Notes: generated by a model not told the origin, from the sequence alone. Positions 16,409 through 25,707 are shown, counted from the first letter of the stretch. The stretch: 64,000 bases of DNA from Rhodovulum sulfidophilum (GCA_003241785.1 QFPW01000004.1:124001-188000), one strand, 5' to 3'. Translations and numbers: made by a program.

Positions 16409-16633
16409 ATGCCGGGCGACGCCGCGCCGGGCGACCGGCTGACCGCGCTCGAGACCGCGCTCGCCCATGCCGAGCGGCGGGTCGAGGAGCTGAACGAGGT
16501 CGTGACCGCCCAGGCCGACGCGATCGACCTGATGCGCGGGCAGCTGCGCGTGCTCGCCCGCCGGCTCGCCGCGGCCGAGGCCGCCCTGCCCGGCGACGCG
16601 CCCGAGGCGGACCAGCCGCCGCCGCACTGGTAG
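16409..16633 (+). CDS. slyX: SlyX-like coiled-coil protein
   Basis: A 74-residue protein that is almost entirely one heptad-patterned helix (LTALETALAHAERRVEELNEVV to about residue 55) and ends with the proline-rich PPPHW tail typical of SlyX. Function of SlyX is not established. It starts 2 bp after the CNNM gene, so it is co-transcribed and probably translationally coupled. A GC hairpin (CGGCCTC/GAGGCCG, 16640-16660) follows and overlaps the end of the convergent gene. Confidence 0.8.
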   Translation: MPGDAAPGDRLTALETALAHAERRVEELNEVVTAQADAIDLMRGQLRVLARRLAAAEAALPGDAPEADQPPPHW

Positions 16634-16644
16634 CGGCGCCGGCC

Positions 16645-16968
16645 TCAGCGGCCGAGGCCGAGCGCGCCGACCAGCGTCGTCGCGACCGCGCCCCCGAGCA
16701 GCCCGCCCGCGACCCAGGTGGCGAGCGCGCCGAAATCGACCCGCGAGGTGAGATCCGCCGTGACCGCCGGATCCGGCGTCACCACCCCGGCCAGCGGGCC
16801 GAGCCCCAGCGCCAGCCCCGCGAGCGCGCCGCCCGCCACGCCGCCGACGAGGCTCACCAGCACCTTGGGCGGCGTGCGGATCGCGGCCAGGTCGAGGAGA
16901 TTTCCCGCTATTCCCCCGCCGAGCAGGCCGGTGACCGCCTGCACGGCGAGCGGTGTCAGAGCGTCCAT
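16645..16968 (-). CDS. Small glycine/alanine-rich membrane protein
   Basis: A 107-residue protein with two or three hydrophobic segments rich in Gly, Ala, Val and Leu (about residues 5-25, 35-60 and 85-105), including GLLGGGIAGNLLDL and VSLVGGVAGGALAGLALGLGPLAGVV. The pattern resembles small Gly-zipper or GlsB-like membrane proteins, but I cannot name a family. The ATG at 16968 has AGGGAGGG about 6 nt upstream and is preferred to an upstream in-frame start. Convergent with slyX. Confidence 0.65.
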   Translation of the reverse strand: MDALTPLAVQAVTGLLGGGIAGNLLDLAAIRTPPKVLVSLVGGVAGGALAGLALGLGPLAGVVTPDPAVTADLTSRVDFGALATWVAGGLLGGAVATTLVGALGLGR

Positions 16969-17118
16969 GCCGCCCTCCCTTCGTTCGGACAGGCGCCGGA
17001 GCGCCTTCGCCTCCAACACCTGACACGAAACCGCGGGAATGACAAAGCACCGGGCGGAAAACGCGCAAGCCGTTCACCCGTCAGGTGAAAACCCGCCGAT
17101 TCCCGGGGGCGGCGCGGG

Positions 17119-18084
17119 TCAGAGCCAGCCCTGCCGCTTGAAGATCCAGTAGGAGAGCCAGGCCGACATCACCATCAGGCCGAGCGCGAAGGGATAGCCG
17201 AAGGCCCAGCTGAGCTCGGGCATGATCTCGAAGTTCATGCCGTAGATCGAGGCGATCAGCGTCGGCGGCAGGAAGACCACGGCGGCGACCGAGAAGATCT
17301 TGATCGTCGCATTCTGCTCGATCCCGATCATCCCGAGCGTGGCGTCGAGCAGGAACTGGATCTTCTGCGTCAGGAAGTTGGCGTGTTCGGTGAGAAAGCG
17401 CGCGTCGCGGTTCAGCGACTTCAGCCGGGCGCGGCTGTCCTTGCTCAAGGGGCGCGTCGCGGTGGCCGGGCCGAAGAAGACGAACATCCGCTCGATCGAG
17501 ACCAGGCTGCGCTGCACGTGGCTCACCACCTCGCCGTGATGGCCGATGTCGCGCAGCACCAGGCGATAGTCCTTGGCCTGCTCGCCGGGAATCACGTGCA
17601 GCACCTCGCGCGACAGTTTCTCGATCTCGCGCCCGCCCTCCTCGAGGATATCCGCCAGCCGGTCGACCACGGCGTCGAGCAGCGCGAGCAGCACCGAATC
17701 GGAATCGCGGCAGCCGAGGTCGATCCGTTCGGCCCGGGTCGGGAAGGTCTGGAAGGCGCGCGGCGAATAGTCATGCACCGTGACGAGGATCTCCGGCGTC
17801 AGGATGAAGGTCACCGGCACCAGCAGCGGCATGTCGAGCTCGGTCCGGACCGGCAGCGAGACGGTCATGTAGATCGCGCCGCCGTCGCCGTAGAGCCGGC
17901 TCGATTCCTCGATCTCCTCCATCCGCTCGCGGCTCGGCACCTTGATCCCGTAGCGCGCCTCGATCGCCCGCGTGTGATGCGGCAGCGGGTTCAGGAGATC
18001 GAGCCAGATCGGCCGCGCCTCCTCCGCCAGCGGATCGGCGAGCGGCGAGAGCCGTCCATCGTTGAGAGCAAAGCCATTGATCAT
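17119..18084 (-). CDS. CorA-family magnesium/divalent cation transporter
   Basis: A 321-residue CorA-type protein: a long cytoplasmic N-domain, a stalk helix (about residues 215-255), and two C-terminal transmembrane helices. The family signature Gly-Met-Asn is at 282-284 (YGMNFEIMPEL) and the end is basic (FKRQGWL). CorA proteins form pentameric Mg2+ or Co2+/Ni2+ channels. It lies 95 bp downstream of the acyl-CoA ligase gene on the same strand, with no clear terminator between them. Confidence 0.92.
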   Translation of the reverse strand: MINGFALNDGRLSPLADPLAEEARPIWLDLLNPLPHHTRAIEARYGIKVPSRERMEEIEESSRLYGDGGAIYMTVSLPVRTELDMPLLVPVTFILTPEILVTVHDYSPRAFQTFPTRAERIDLGCRDSDSVLLALLDAVVDRLADILEEGGREIEKLSREVLHVIPGEQAKDYRLVLRDIGHHGEVVSHVQRSLVSIERMFVFFGPATATRPLSKDSRARLKSLNRDARFLTEHANFLTQKIQFLLDATLGMIGIEQNATIKIFSVAAVVFLPPTLIASIYGMNFEIMPELSWAFGYPFALGLMVMSAWLSYWIFKRQGWL

Positions 18085-18179
18085 GCCGCGAATCCTCCGC
18101 GCGCCCGGGGCGCCGTCGGGCGGCAGGCTAGGCCAGGACGCGGCGGCGGGGAAGCGCCGCGATCCCCTGACCGGCGGGA

Positions 18180-20084
18180 TCAGTCGGCCGCGGCCTCGGC
18201 CTGCCAGCGCCAGGGCGCGGTGAAGCCCCCGAGCGCGCGGTTCACCCGGTCGAGATCCTCGTCCGGACCGGCCGGGCCGGGCACCAGCTCGGCCACGAGC
18301 CCGAGCCGGCGATCCTCGACCACCGCCGCGACCCGGGCGCCCGAGCCCGCGCCGGCGAGCGCGGCGTCGAAGACCCTGGCGATCGCGCGGCGGCGCAGCT
18401 CGGGCTTGAACACCTTGCCGATGGCGGTCTTCGGCAGTTCCGCGACGATCTCGAGATGCTTCGGCACGGCCGCCTTCTCGCGGATCTCCGCCTCGGCGAA
18501 GGCGAGGAGCTCCGCCGCGTCCGCCGCGGCGCCGGCGACGAGCTCGACATAGGCGGCCGGGACCTCGCCGGCGTGGCCGTCCGGCTGGCCGATCGCGCCG
18601 ACGAAGGCGACGGAGGGGTGCCGCGCCAGCGTCTCCTCGATCCGCGCCGGGTCGATGTTGTGCCCGCCCCGGATGATCAGGTCCTTGGCGCGGCCGGTGA
18701 TCCAGAGATAGCCGTCGGCGTCGAGCCGGCCGAGGTCGCCGGTGCGCAGGTAGCCGTCGGGGGTGAGCATGCGCGCGCTCTGCTCGGGATCGACGTAGAC
18801 GTCCGGATCGACGCCCGGGTTACGGACGCAGATCTCGCCGATCTCCTCCACCTCCATCACGGCGGCGCCGTCGGCGGCCCGGATGCTGACCTCGGTATAG
18901 GCGAAGGGCAGTCCGACGCTGCCGATCCTCCGCTCGCCCCCGGGCGGGTTCGCCGCGACGAGGCAGGTCGCCTCGGTCATGCCGTAGCCCTCGATGATCA
19001 TCGTCCCGGTCGCCGCCTCGAAGCGGTGGAACAGCTCGCGCGGCATCGGCGCCGAGCCGCAGAAGGCGATCCGGAGCCGGGAGAGATCCGCGTCGACCGG
19101 AACCTGGCAGAGCCGCGCGGCGGCGGTCGGCACCATGACGACGAAGCTCGCGCGCCAGGCGGCGGCGAGCTTCCAGAAATTCCCGAACACGCCCTCGCCG
19201 CGATAGCCCTGCGGCGTGACCATGACCATCTCCGCCCCCGAGGCGAGGCAGGACATGAAGACCGGATAGGCGGCGAAGACATGGAACATCGGCAGCGGGC
19301 AGAGCAGCACGTCCTCGGGCCCGAACAGGTAATAGGCGCCGCACCAGCCGTTATAGAGCATGCCGCGCGCGCGGTGCCGGGCGAGCTTCGGCAGGCCGGT
19401 GGTGCCGCCGGTATGGAAGCAGGCGCGCGGCCGCGCGGTATCCGCGTCGGGAAAGTCGAGCGCCTCGGGGCGGGCCCGCGCGAGCGCCTTCGCCCAGGAC
19501 AGCACCCGGACCCGGGCGGGCCAGGCGGTCCGGGGCCGCGTCAGCCCGGCGGCGAGGCCGAGCGCGAAGGGCAGATAGGGCTTGAGATCGACCGTCAGCA
19601 CGACCTCGACGCTCGGCGCGCCCGCGAGCGCGACGGCGACGGTGCCCGCCACCTCGGATTTCGGGAACGGCGCCAGCGTCACCACCGCCTTCGCCCCGAG
19701 CTCGCGCAGGAGCGCGCCCATCGCCTCGGGGTCGAGCAGCGGATTGACCGGCGCCACGATCCCCGCCGTGGCGCCGGCGATCAGCGCGACCGGCGCCTCG
19801 ATCCCGTTCGGGAGCACATAGGCGACGGTGTCGCCCGGGCCGATCCCGAGCGCCCGGAGCGCGTTCGCCGCGCGCGTCACCTCGGCGCGGAACGCGCCCC
19901 AGGTGAGCCGGACCGCCTTGTCGCCCGGCCGCGCGCGCAGCTGGAAGGATACGGCGGGCCGGTCGGGATATTTCCCCGCCGTCTCGCACAATTGCTCGTA
20001 GGGGGTCCGGGCCGTCCAGCGCGCCTCGACCGGCATCTCGGCCTCGACCGCCCGCTTGTCCGCGAGCGTCGCGACATTCGTCAT
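18180..20084 (-). CDS. AMP-dependent acyl-CoA synthetase (FadD-like)
   Basis: A 634-residue ANL-family ligase activating a carboxylic acid to its acyl-CoA through an acyl-AMP. Visible ANL motifs are the phosphate-binding loop HTGGTTGLPKLARH, the A5 motif EGYGMTEAT, A7/A8 YLRTGDLGRLDADGYLWITGRAKDLI, and the A10 lysine segment PKTAIGKVFKPELRRRA near the C-terminus. Length and order match medium/long-chain acyl-CoA ligases, but the acid specificity is unknown. The ATG at 20084 (MTNVATLADK) has GGAGG upstream; longer in-frame starts read low-complexity GC-rich sequence. It appears to stand alone. Confidence 0.88.
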   Translation of the reverse strand: MTNVATLADKRAVEAEMPVEARWTARTPYEQLCETAGKYPDRPAVSFQLRARPGDKAVRLTWGAFRAEVTRAANALRALGIGPGDTVAYVLPNGIEAPVALIAGATAGIVAPVNPLLDPEAMGALLRELGAKAVVTLAPFPKSEVAGTVAVALAGAPSVEVVLTVDLKPYLPFALGLAAGLTRPRTAWPARVRVLSWAKALARARPEALDFPDADTARPRACFHTGGTTGLPKLARHRARGMLYNGWCGAYYLFGPEDVLLCPLPMFHVFAAYPVFMSCLASGAEMVMVTPQGYRGEGVFGNFWKLAAAWRASFVVMVPTAAARLCQVPVDADLSRLRIAFCGSAPMPRELFHRFEAATGTMIIEGYGMTEATCLVAANPPGGERRIGSVGLPFAYTEVSIRAADGAAVMEVEEIGEICVRNPGVDPDVYVDPEQSARMLTPDGYLRTGDLGRLDADGYLWITGRAKDLIIRGGHNIDPARIEETLARHPSVAFVGAIGQPDGHAGEVPAAYVELVAGAAADAAELLAFAEAEIREKAAVPKHLEIVAELPKTAIGKVFKPELRRRAIARVFDAALAGAGSGARVAAVVEDRRLGLVAELVPGPAGPDEDLDRVNRALGGFTAPWRWQAEAAAD

Positions 20085-20287
20085 CGCCCTGTCGTCCTCC
20101 CCCGAGGCCTGCGCGGCCGAACGGCCGTCTTGTTGCCCGCGATCCTGCGCCCGCCGGGGCGCGGCGGCAAGCCCCGAAGCGGCCCAGAAGCGGCGACCTC
20201 CCGCCGCGGGACCGCCCGGTCTCCTCCGCCCCGGAGCCTGACCCGAGGGCCTCGACGCCATTTCCGAGCGGGCGGTCACCGGGTTCG

Positions 20288-20308
20288 AGACCCCGGGTCA
20301 AGCCCGGG
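20288..20308. repeat. Family III palindrome
   Basis: GACCCCGGG, TCAA, GCCCGGG core. It belongs to the same family as 1436-1456, 30475-30560, 38830-38846 and 62949-63157. Confidence 0.55.
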
Positions 20309-20385
20309 CGGCGGCCCCGGAACCGGACCGGACGCATCCCGCGCCCTTGTTCGCCCGTCCGGGCGGGCCACCGGCCGCTCGCTTC

Positions 20386-20475
20386 TTCAAGGTCTCATAC
20401 GGCCTTGAAATCTATCGGGCAGTCCGACCCTGACCTTGAGGTCAGGGTCGGGGGGCCCCGCCAACAGGCGGGGAG
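20386..20475. repeat. Group of three adjacent perfect palindromes
   Basis: TTCAAGG (20386-20392) pairs with CCTTGAA (20403-20409). CCGACCCTGACCT (20424-20436) pairs with AGGTCAGGGTCGG (20439-20451) across only 2 nt. CCCCGCC (20456-20462) pairs with GGCGGGG (about 20467-20473) around AACA. A 13-bp stem with a 2-nt centre would favour a cruciform over a normal RNA hairpin. Confidence 0.6.
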
Positions 20476-20504
20476 AAAAAAGAGACTCGCGGCCAACGGG
20501 CCGC
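20475..20504 (-). terminator. Weak terminator candidate downstream of the Kbp-like gene
   Basis: On the minus strand a 6-bp stem GCGGCC / GGCCGC (20489-20504, loop CGTT) is followed seven bases later by TTTTTT (complement of 20475-20481). Orientation fits the Kbp-like gene ending at 20546, but the stem is short and the U-run is displaced. Confidence 0.35.
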
Positions 20505-20545
20505 TCCGCCGGCTCCGGACCCGAAGGGGCCGGAGACGCCCCGCC

Positions 20546-20992
20546 TCACTTCGCCGGGATGCGCAGCACCTGGCCGGGGTAGATCTTGTCCGGATCCTTC
20601 AGCATCGGCTTGTTCGCCTCGAAGATCTCGGTGTAGCGCGCGCCGTTCCCGAGCGTCGTCTCGGAGATCTTCCAGAGCGTGTCGCCCTTGACCACGGTGT
20701 GGAACACCGGTTCGGCCGCGTCCGGGGCGGAGATGTCGTCCTCGACCTTGGCCACGCCCTTCACGTTGCCGGCCGCGAGGATGATCTTCTCCTTCTCCTC
20801 CTGGCTGGCCGCCTTGCCCGAGACCTTGACCGTGTCGCCGTCGACCTCGACCTTCAGGCCCTCCGCCTTGAGGCCGAGATCCTCGACCTCCTTCTTCAGG
20901 GCGTCCGGCGCCGGCGCCGCCGGTTCCGCGGCCTCCGCCGAGCCGATGCCGATCGCCTTGCCGGCGTCCTTCACGAAATCCCACAGTCCCAT
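20546..20992 (-). CDS. kbp: BON-LysM protein, Kbp (YgaU)-like potassium-binding protein
   Basis: A 148-residue cytoplasmic protein with a BON domain (about residues 25-90) and a C-terminal LysM domain (about 95-146, VVKGDTLWKISETTLGNG ending IYPGQVLRIPAK). Length, order and the opening GLWDFVKDAGKAIG match E. coli Kbp/YgaU, which binds K+ and changes conformation. The ATG at 20992 has GGGGAGG 6 nt upstream. It lies 88 bp from the ABC exporter gene on the same strand. Confidence 0.85.
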   Translation of the reverse strand: MGLWDFVKDAGKAIGIGSAEAAEPAAPAPDALKKEVEDLGLKAEGLKVEVDGDTVKVSGKAASQEEKEKIILAAGNVKGVAKVEDDISAPDAAEPVFHTVVKGDTLWKISETTLGNGARYTEIFEANKPMLKDPDKIYPGQVLRIPAK

Positions 20993-21080
20993 CGTGACCT
21001 CCCCAGTCGCACAGGTCCTCCCGGGATAGGCGAGGCCCGCGACCCTGACAAGCGCGATGGACGCCCGGCGGTTCCCGGGC

Positions 21081-22862
21081 TCAGGCCGCCCCGTCGGTGA
21101 ACTGGAGCCGCGCGAGCCGCGCGTAGAGCCCGCCCTCGGCGACCAGCGCGCCATGCGTGCCCTCCGCGACGATGCGGCCGTCCTGGAACACCACGATCCG
21201 GTCGGCGCGCTTCACGGTCGCGAGCCGGTGCGCGATGATGAGCGTGGTGCGCCCCTCGGCGAGCCGGTCGACGGCGGCCTGCACCGCGCGCTCGCTCTCG
21301 GCGTCGAGCGCGCTCGTCGCCTCGTCGAGCAGCAGGACCGGCGCGTCGCGCAGGATCGCCCGGGCGATCGCGATCCGCTGCTTCTGTCCGCCCGAGAGCA
21401 TCACGCCGCGCTCGCCGACATAGGTGTCGTAGCCGCGCGGCAGCCGGGTCAGGAACTCGTGCGCCGCCGCCGCCTTCGCCGCCGCCTCGACCTCGGCGTC
21501 GGTGGCGTCGGGCCGGCCGAAGCGGATGTTCTCCCGCGCCGAGGTCGCGAAGACCACCGGCTCCTGCGGCACGAGCGCGAGCCGCGCGCGCAAATCGGCG
21601 CGGGTCACCTCGTCGACCGGGACCCCGTCGAGCAGCACCCGGCCCTCGTCGGGGTCGAAGAAGCGCATCAGGAGCTGGAAGATCGTGGTCTTGCCGGCGC
21701 CCGAGGGGCCGACCAGCGCGACCGTCTCACCGGGCGCGATCCGGAGCGAGAGATCGCTCAGCGCGGGGGTCTCGGGCCGCGACGGATAGCGGAAGGTGAC
21801 ATGCTCGAAGGCGATCTCGCCCCGGACCGGATCGGGCAGCGCCCTGGGGTCCGCGGGATCGCTGATCGGATCCTCGGCGCGCAGGAGTTCGACCATCCGC
21901 TCGGTGGCGCCCGCGGCGCGCTGGAGCTCGCCCCAGATCTCCGAGAGCGCGCCGGCCGCGCCCGCGACCATCACCGCGTAGATCACGAACTGCACCAGCT
22001 CGCCCGGGGTCATGATCCCGCCCCGCACGTCGCGCGCGCCGATCCAGAGCACGCCGACCACCGAGGTGAAGACGAGGAAGATCACGATCGCGGTCATCGC
22101 CGCGCGGGTGGTGATCCGCCGCCGCGCCGAGTCGAAGGCCTCCTCGGTCAGCCCGCCGAAGAGCGCGCGGCTCTCGGCCTCGTGGGTATAGGCCTGCACG
22201 GTCTGGGCGGCGAGCAGCGTCTCGGAAGCCTCGGCGGTCGCCGCGGCGATCCGGTCCTGGCTCTCGCGCGAGAGGACGCGCAGCCGGCGGCCGAGGATCA
22301 GGATCGGCGCCACGACGAGCGGCACGCCGATCAGCACCAGCGCGGTCAGCTTCGGGCTGGTGTAGAAGAGGAGCGCGAGCCCGCCGACGAGCGTCAAGAG
22401 GTTGCGCAGCGCGATCGAGACCGAGGAGCCGACCACCGAGAGCACCACGGTCGTGTCGGTGGTGAGGCGCGACAGCACCTCGCCGGTCATGATCTTCTCG
22501 TAGAAGCCGGGGCTGAGGCCGATCACCTTGTCGTAGATCGCGCGGCGGATATCGGCGATCACCCGCTCGCCGAGCCGCGTGACGAGATAGAACCGCGCCG
22601 CGGTGCCGACCGCGAGCAGGCCCGCGATGGCGATCGCCGCGCCGAAATACTCGTCCATCAGCACGAGGGATTCGCCGGAGAACCCGTCGATCACCCGCCG
22701 CACCGCGAGCGGCAGCGCGAGCGACAGGCCGGCGGTGACGGTGAGCGCGATCAGCGCGCCCCAGACGAGCGGGCGGTAGGGCGCGAGGAAGGGCGCGAGC
22801 CCCCGCAGCGGGCCGACCCCCCTGGACTTCGCCCTATCCTCCCCGGTTTTCGCGCGCGCCAT
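21081..22862 (-). CDS. ABC exporter, fused transmembrane and ATP-binding domains
   Basis: A 593-residue half-transporter. Six membrane helices span about residues 25-310, followed by an ATPase domain with Walker A LVGPSGAGKTTIF, signature LSGGQKQRIAIARAIL and Walker B APVLLLDEATSALD. This is the MsbA-like exporter family whose alphaproteobacterial members are annotated as lipid or multidrug exporters; the substrate is not determined by sequence. The N-terminus is basic (MARAKTGEDRAK). It lies 125 bp downstream of the ubiH-like gene on the same strand. Confidence 0.88.
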   Translation of the reverse strand: MARAKTGEDRAKSRGVGPLRGLAPFLAPYRPLVWGALIALTVTAGLSLALPLAVRRVIDGFSGESLVLMDEYFGAAIAIAGLLAVGTAARFYLVTRLGERVIADIRRAIYDKVIGLSPGFYEKIMTGEVLSRLTTDTTVVLSVVGSSVSIALRNLLTLVGGLALLFYTSPKLTALVLIGVPLVVAPILILGRRLRVLSRESQDRIAAATAEASETLLAAQTVQAYTHEAESRALFGGLTEEAFDSARRRITTRAAMTAIVIFLVFTSVVGVLWIGARDVRGGIMTPGELVQFVIYAVMVAGAAGALSEIWGELQRAAGATERMVELLRAEDPISDPADPRALPDPVRGEIAFEHVTFRYPSRPETPALSDLSLRIAPGETVALVGPSGAGKTTIFQLLMRFFDPDEGRVLLDGVPVDEVTRADLRARLALVPQEPVVFATSARENIRFGRPDATDAEVEAAAKAAAAHEFLTRLPRGYDTYVGERGVMLSGGQKQRIAIARAILRDAPVLLLDEATSALDAESERAVQAAVDRLAEGRTTLIIAHRLATVKRADRIVVFQDGRIVAEGTHGALVAEGGLYARLARLQFTDGAA

Positions 22863-22987
22863 GGTCTCTCTGTCCCCTTCGCTGGCTGTCCCGTCGATAG
22901 CAAGCGCGCCCGGGCGTCACAAGCGCCGCGGAGGTCGCGGGCGCCGGCTCCGCCCGAGGCGCGCGGCAACTTCGCGTGAGCCTCGGA

Positions 22988-24211
22988 TCAGAGCGGCTGG
23001 CCGCGCAGCAGGCGGGGCAGATCCCCGGTCAGCCCGGCCGCCTCGCGGATCAGCCGCCGTCGCAGCGGCGCCACGCCGTTGACGAGGCCGAGCCCGAGGT
23101 CCCGGCCGAGCCGGAGCAGGGGATTGTCGTTCGAGAACAGCCGGTTGATCCCGTCCGTCGCCGCGACGAGCAGCGCGGTGTCGACCCGCCGCCAGTCGCG
23201 GTAACCGTCGAGCACGTCCGGCGCGCCGATGTCGAGCCCGCGGCGATGCGCCGTCGCGAGCACCTCGGCCAGCGCCGCGACGTCGCGCAGCCCGAGGTTC
23301 AGCCCCTGCCCGGCCAGCGGATGGATCCCGTGCGCCGCGTCCCCGACCAGCGCGAGCCGCGGGCCCGTGATCGTCTCGGCGAGCGTGAGGCCGAGCGGAT
23401 AGGAGAACCGCTTCCCCGCGAGCGCGATCGGCCCGAGGAAGTCGCCGAACCGGGGCCGGAGCGCGCGGAGATAGGCCTCGGGATCGAGCCCCTGGATCGT
23501 CGCGGCGGTCTCGCGCCGCTCGGTCCAGACGATCGAGGAGCGGTTGCCCGGCAGGGGCAGGATCGCGAGCGGCCCCTCTGGCATGAAGAACTGATGCGCG
23601 ATCCCGCCATGCGGCCTTTCATGCGCGATCGCGCAGACGAGCGCGCTCTGGCGGTAGTCATGGCCCTCGCGGCCGATCCCCGCGCGACGCGCGACGCCGC
23701 TGTCGCGGCCGTCGGCGCCGACGAGAAGCGCGCCGGTCAGTGTCTCGCCGTCGGCGAGCGTCACCGTGGCCCGGCCGGGCGCGATCTCCTGCGCGATCAC
23801 GCGGGCGCTCTCGCGGGTCGCGACGCCCGCGGCGTCGAGCGCGGCGAAGAGCGCGCGGCGCAGGTGGCGGTCCTCGAGCATGTGGCCCATCGGGCCCTCG
23901 TCGATCTCGCCGCCGTCGAAATGGAGGAAGAACGGCGCGGCGCCCTCGCCGGCGCGGCCGTCGCTGATCTTGATCTCGGCGATCTCCTGCGTCTCGGAGG
24001 CGACCCGCGCCCAGAGGCCGAGGGCCGCGAGCATGGCGCGCGAACTCGCGGAGAGCGCGTAGGCGCGGCCGTCGAACTCGGGATCGGCCCGGGTGGCGCG
24101 GGCGCCGGCGTCGATCAGAATCGGGCGGATGCCGGCCGAGGCGAGCGCGAGCGCGAGCGTCGCGCCATTGAGCCCGCCCCCGACGATCAGAACATCGCAA
24201 TCCCGCTCCAT
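22988..24211 (-). CDS. UbiH/UbiF/COQ6-type FAD-dependent hydroxylase
   Basis: A 407-residue aromatic-ring monooxygenase. The N-terminal FAD-binding fingerprint is DVLIVGGGLNGATLALALASAG and the second FAD motif is LALVGDAAHGIHPLAGQGLNLGLRDV, the signature of the ubiquinone-biosynthesis hydroxylases. The most likely role is one of the three ring hydroxylations in ubiquinone synthesis; which position cannot be told. It is divergent from the amidase gene, with 87 bp between the start codons. Confidence 0.88.
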   Translation of the reverse strand: MERDCDVLIVGGGLNGATLALALASAGIRPILIDAGARATRADPEFDGRAYALSASSRAMLAALGLWARVASETQEIAEIKISDGRAGEGAAPFFLHFDGGEIDEGPMGHMLEDRHLRRALFAALDAAGVATRESARVIAQEIAPGRATVTLADGETLTGALLVGADGRDSGVARRAGIGREGHDYRQSALVCAIAHERPHGGIAHQFFMPEGPLAILPLPGNRSSIVWTERRETAATIQGLDPEAYLRALRPRFGDFLGPIALAGKRFSYPLGLTLAETITGPRLALVGDAAHGIHPLAGQGLNLGLRDVAALAEVLATAHRRGLDIGAPDVLDGYRDWRRVDTALLVAATDGINRLFSNDNPLLRLGRDLGLGLVNGVAPLRRRLIREAAGLTGDLPRLLRGQPL

Positions 24212-24240
24212 CCGCCTCCCATATCCGTCGGTGGTAGCGA

Positions 24241-24269
24241 TTGTCCACCGCGCGCCGCGCAGCTAGGCT
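24241..24269 (+). promoter_or_regulatory. Candidate promoter for the amidase gene
   Basis: TTGTCC (24241-24246), 17 bp, TAGGCT (24264-24269), about 30 bp before the ATG. Confidence 0.4.
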
Positions 24270-24298
24270 CGCGCCGGTCACGAAGGCGGGAGCAACGC

Positions 24299-25627
24299 AT
24301 GTCCGATACCTGGCTCTGGATGAGCGCCGCCGAACTGGGCCGGGGCATCGGGACCGGCGTGGTCGATCCCCGCGAGCTGACGGAGGTCTATCTCACCGCG
24401 ATCGAGGGCCATCCGCAGACCGAGGCGATCTTCGCGCGGCTCACCCCCGAGCGGGCGCGGGCCGAGGCGGAGGCCGCCGCCGCGCGCGCCCGCGCCGGGC
24501 TGCGCCTCGGCCCGCTCGACGGCGTGCCGGTGAGCTGGAAGGACCTCTTCGACAGCGCGGGCGTCGCGACCGAGTCAGGCTCGGCGCTGCTCGCGGGGCG
24601 CACCCCCTCGCGCGACGCCGAGGTGCTGGCGCGCGCGACGCGGGCGGGGCTCGTCTGCCTCGGCAAGACGCACCAGACCGAGCTCGCCTTCTCCGGCCTC
24701 GGGCTCAACCCCTCGACCGCGACGCCGCCCAACATCAACGACCCCGAGCTCGCCCCCGGCGGCTCCTCCTCCGGCGCCGCGACCTCGGTCGCCTTCGGCC
24801 TCGCCGCCGCCGGGATCGGCTCGGACACCGGCGGCTCGGTGCGGGTGCCCGCCGCCTGGAACGATCTCGTCGGGCTGAAGACCACGCATGGCCTGCTGCC
24901 GCTGACCGGCGTCGTGCCGCTCTGCCCGCGGTTCGACAGCGTCGGGCCGCTCTGCCGGAGCGTCGAGGACGCGGCCCTGCTGCTTTCCGTGCTCGGCGGC
25001 GCGCCCGCGCCCGATCTCGCCGGCGCGGAACTCGCCGGGCGGAGCTTCCTCGTGCTCGAGGGCGAGCCCTTCGCCTGCCGCGAGGAGCCCGCGAGCGCCT
25101 TCGAGGCGGCGGTCGGCACGCTCCGCGCGCGGGGCGCGGCGATCCATCGCGCCGAGTTTCCCTTCGCCGAGGAGGCGCTCGGCCTCGCCCCGGTCCTCTT
25201 CGCGACCGAGGCCTACGCGACCTGGGGCACCGAGATCGAGGCGGCGCCGGACCTCATGTTCGCGCCGGTGCGCGAGCGGTTCCGGGGCGGCGCTGCCTTC
25301 TCGGCGGTCGACTACATCCGGGGCTGGACCCGGCTCGAGGCGCTGCGCGCCGCCTGGGCCGAGGCGACGGCGCCCTATGACGCGGTGCTGATGCCGACCA
25401 CGCCGAACCTGCCGCCGAACACCGAGCGGCTCCTGTCCGATCCCGACTATTTCGCGACCGAGAACCTGCTGGCGCTGCGCAACACGCGCGTCGGCAACCT
25501 CTTCGATCTCTGCGCCCTCACCCTGCCGACCGGCAGCCCGAGCTGCGGGCTCATGATGCTGGCCCCGCCGGGCGGCGACGCGGCGCTGCTCCGGCTCGGC
25601 GTCGCGGCCGAGCGCGCGCTCGGCTGA
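24299..25627 (+). CDS. Amidase signature family hydrolase
   Basis: A 442-residue amidase. The Ser-cisSer-Lys triad is visible: Lys in GVPVSWKDLFDSAG, the glycine/serine-rich signature ELAPGGSSSGAATSVAFG, and the nucleophile segment GIGSDTGGSVRVPAAW. Such enzymes hydrolyse amides, with substrates ranging from indoleacetamide to aryl amides. No gatA- or gatB-like gene neighbours it, so a role in Gln-tRNA formation is unlikely. Start at 24299 after GGGAGC. It is divergent from ubiH and precedes the aminotransferase by 128 bp. Confidence 0.88.
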   Translation: MSDTWLWMSAAELGRGIGTGVVDPRELTEVYLTAIEGHPQTEAIFARLTPERARAEAEAAAARARAGLRLGPLDGVPVSWKDLFDSAGVATESGSALLAGRTPSRDAEVLARATRAGLVCLGKTHQTELAFSGLGLNPSTATPPNINDPELAPGGSSSGAATSVAFGLAAAGIGSDTGGSVRVPAAWNDLVGLKTTHGLLPLTGVVPLCPRFDSVGPLCRSVEDAALLLSVLGGAPAPDLAGAELAGRSFLVLEGEPFACREEPASAFEAAVGTLRARGAAIHRAEFPFAEEALGLAPVLFATEAYATWGTEIEAAPDLMFAPVRERFRGGAAFSAVDYIRGWTRLEALRAAWAEATAPYDAVLMPTTPNLPPNTERLLSDPDYFATENLLALRNTRVGNLFDLCALTLPTGSPSCGLMMLAPPGGDAALLRLGVAAERALG

Positions 25628-25677
25628 ACGCGCGGGCGGCGGGGGCCGGGCCGACTCGATCGACGCGCCGCAAGATA

Positions 25678-25707
25678 CTGGACCGCAAGGGCGAAGGCCG
25701 CTACACT
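25678..25707 (+). promoter_or_regulatory. Candidate promoter for the aminotransferase-ftsK pair
   Basis: CTGGAC (25678-25683), 18 bp, TACACT (25702-25707), about 50 bp before the aminotransferase ATG. Confidence 0.35.

Larger units (their letters stand above)
20085..20545. other. Gene-free interval with several palindromes
   Basis: About 460 bp between the acyl-CoA ligase start and the Kbp-like gene end. It holds a family III palindrome (20288-20308), the palindrome group at 20386-20475 and a weak terminator candidate (20475-20504). I find no convincing reading frame. Confidence 0.6.

Noticed and set aside
20281..20310. tRNA T-arm-like GGTTCGAGACCCC
   Set aside because: No acceptor, D-arm or anticodon arm can be built around it; it is part of a family III palindrome.
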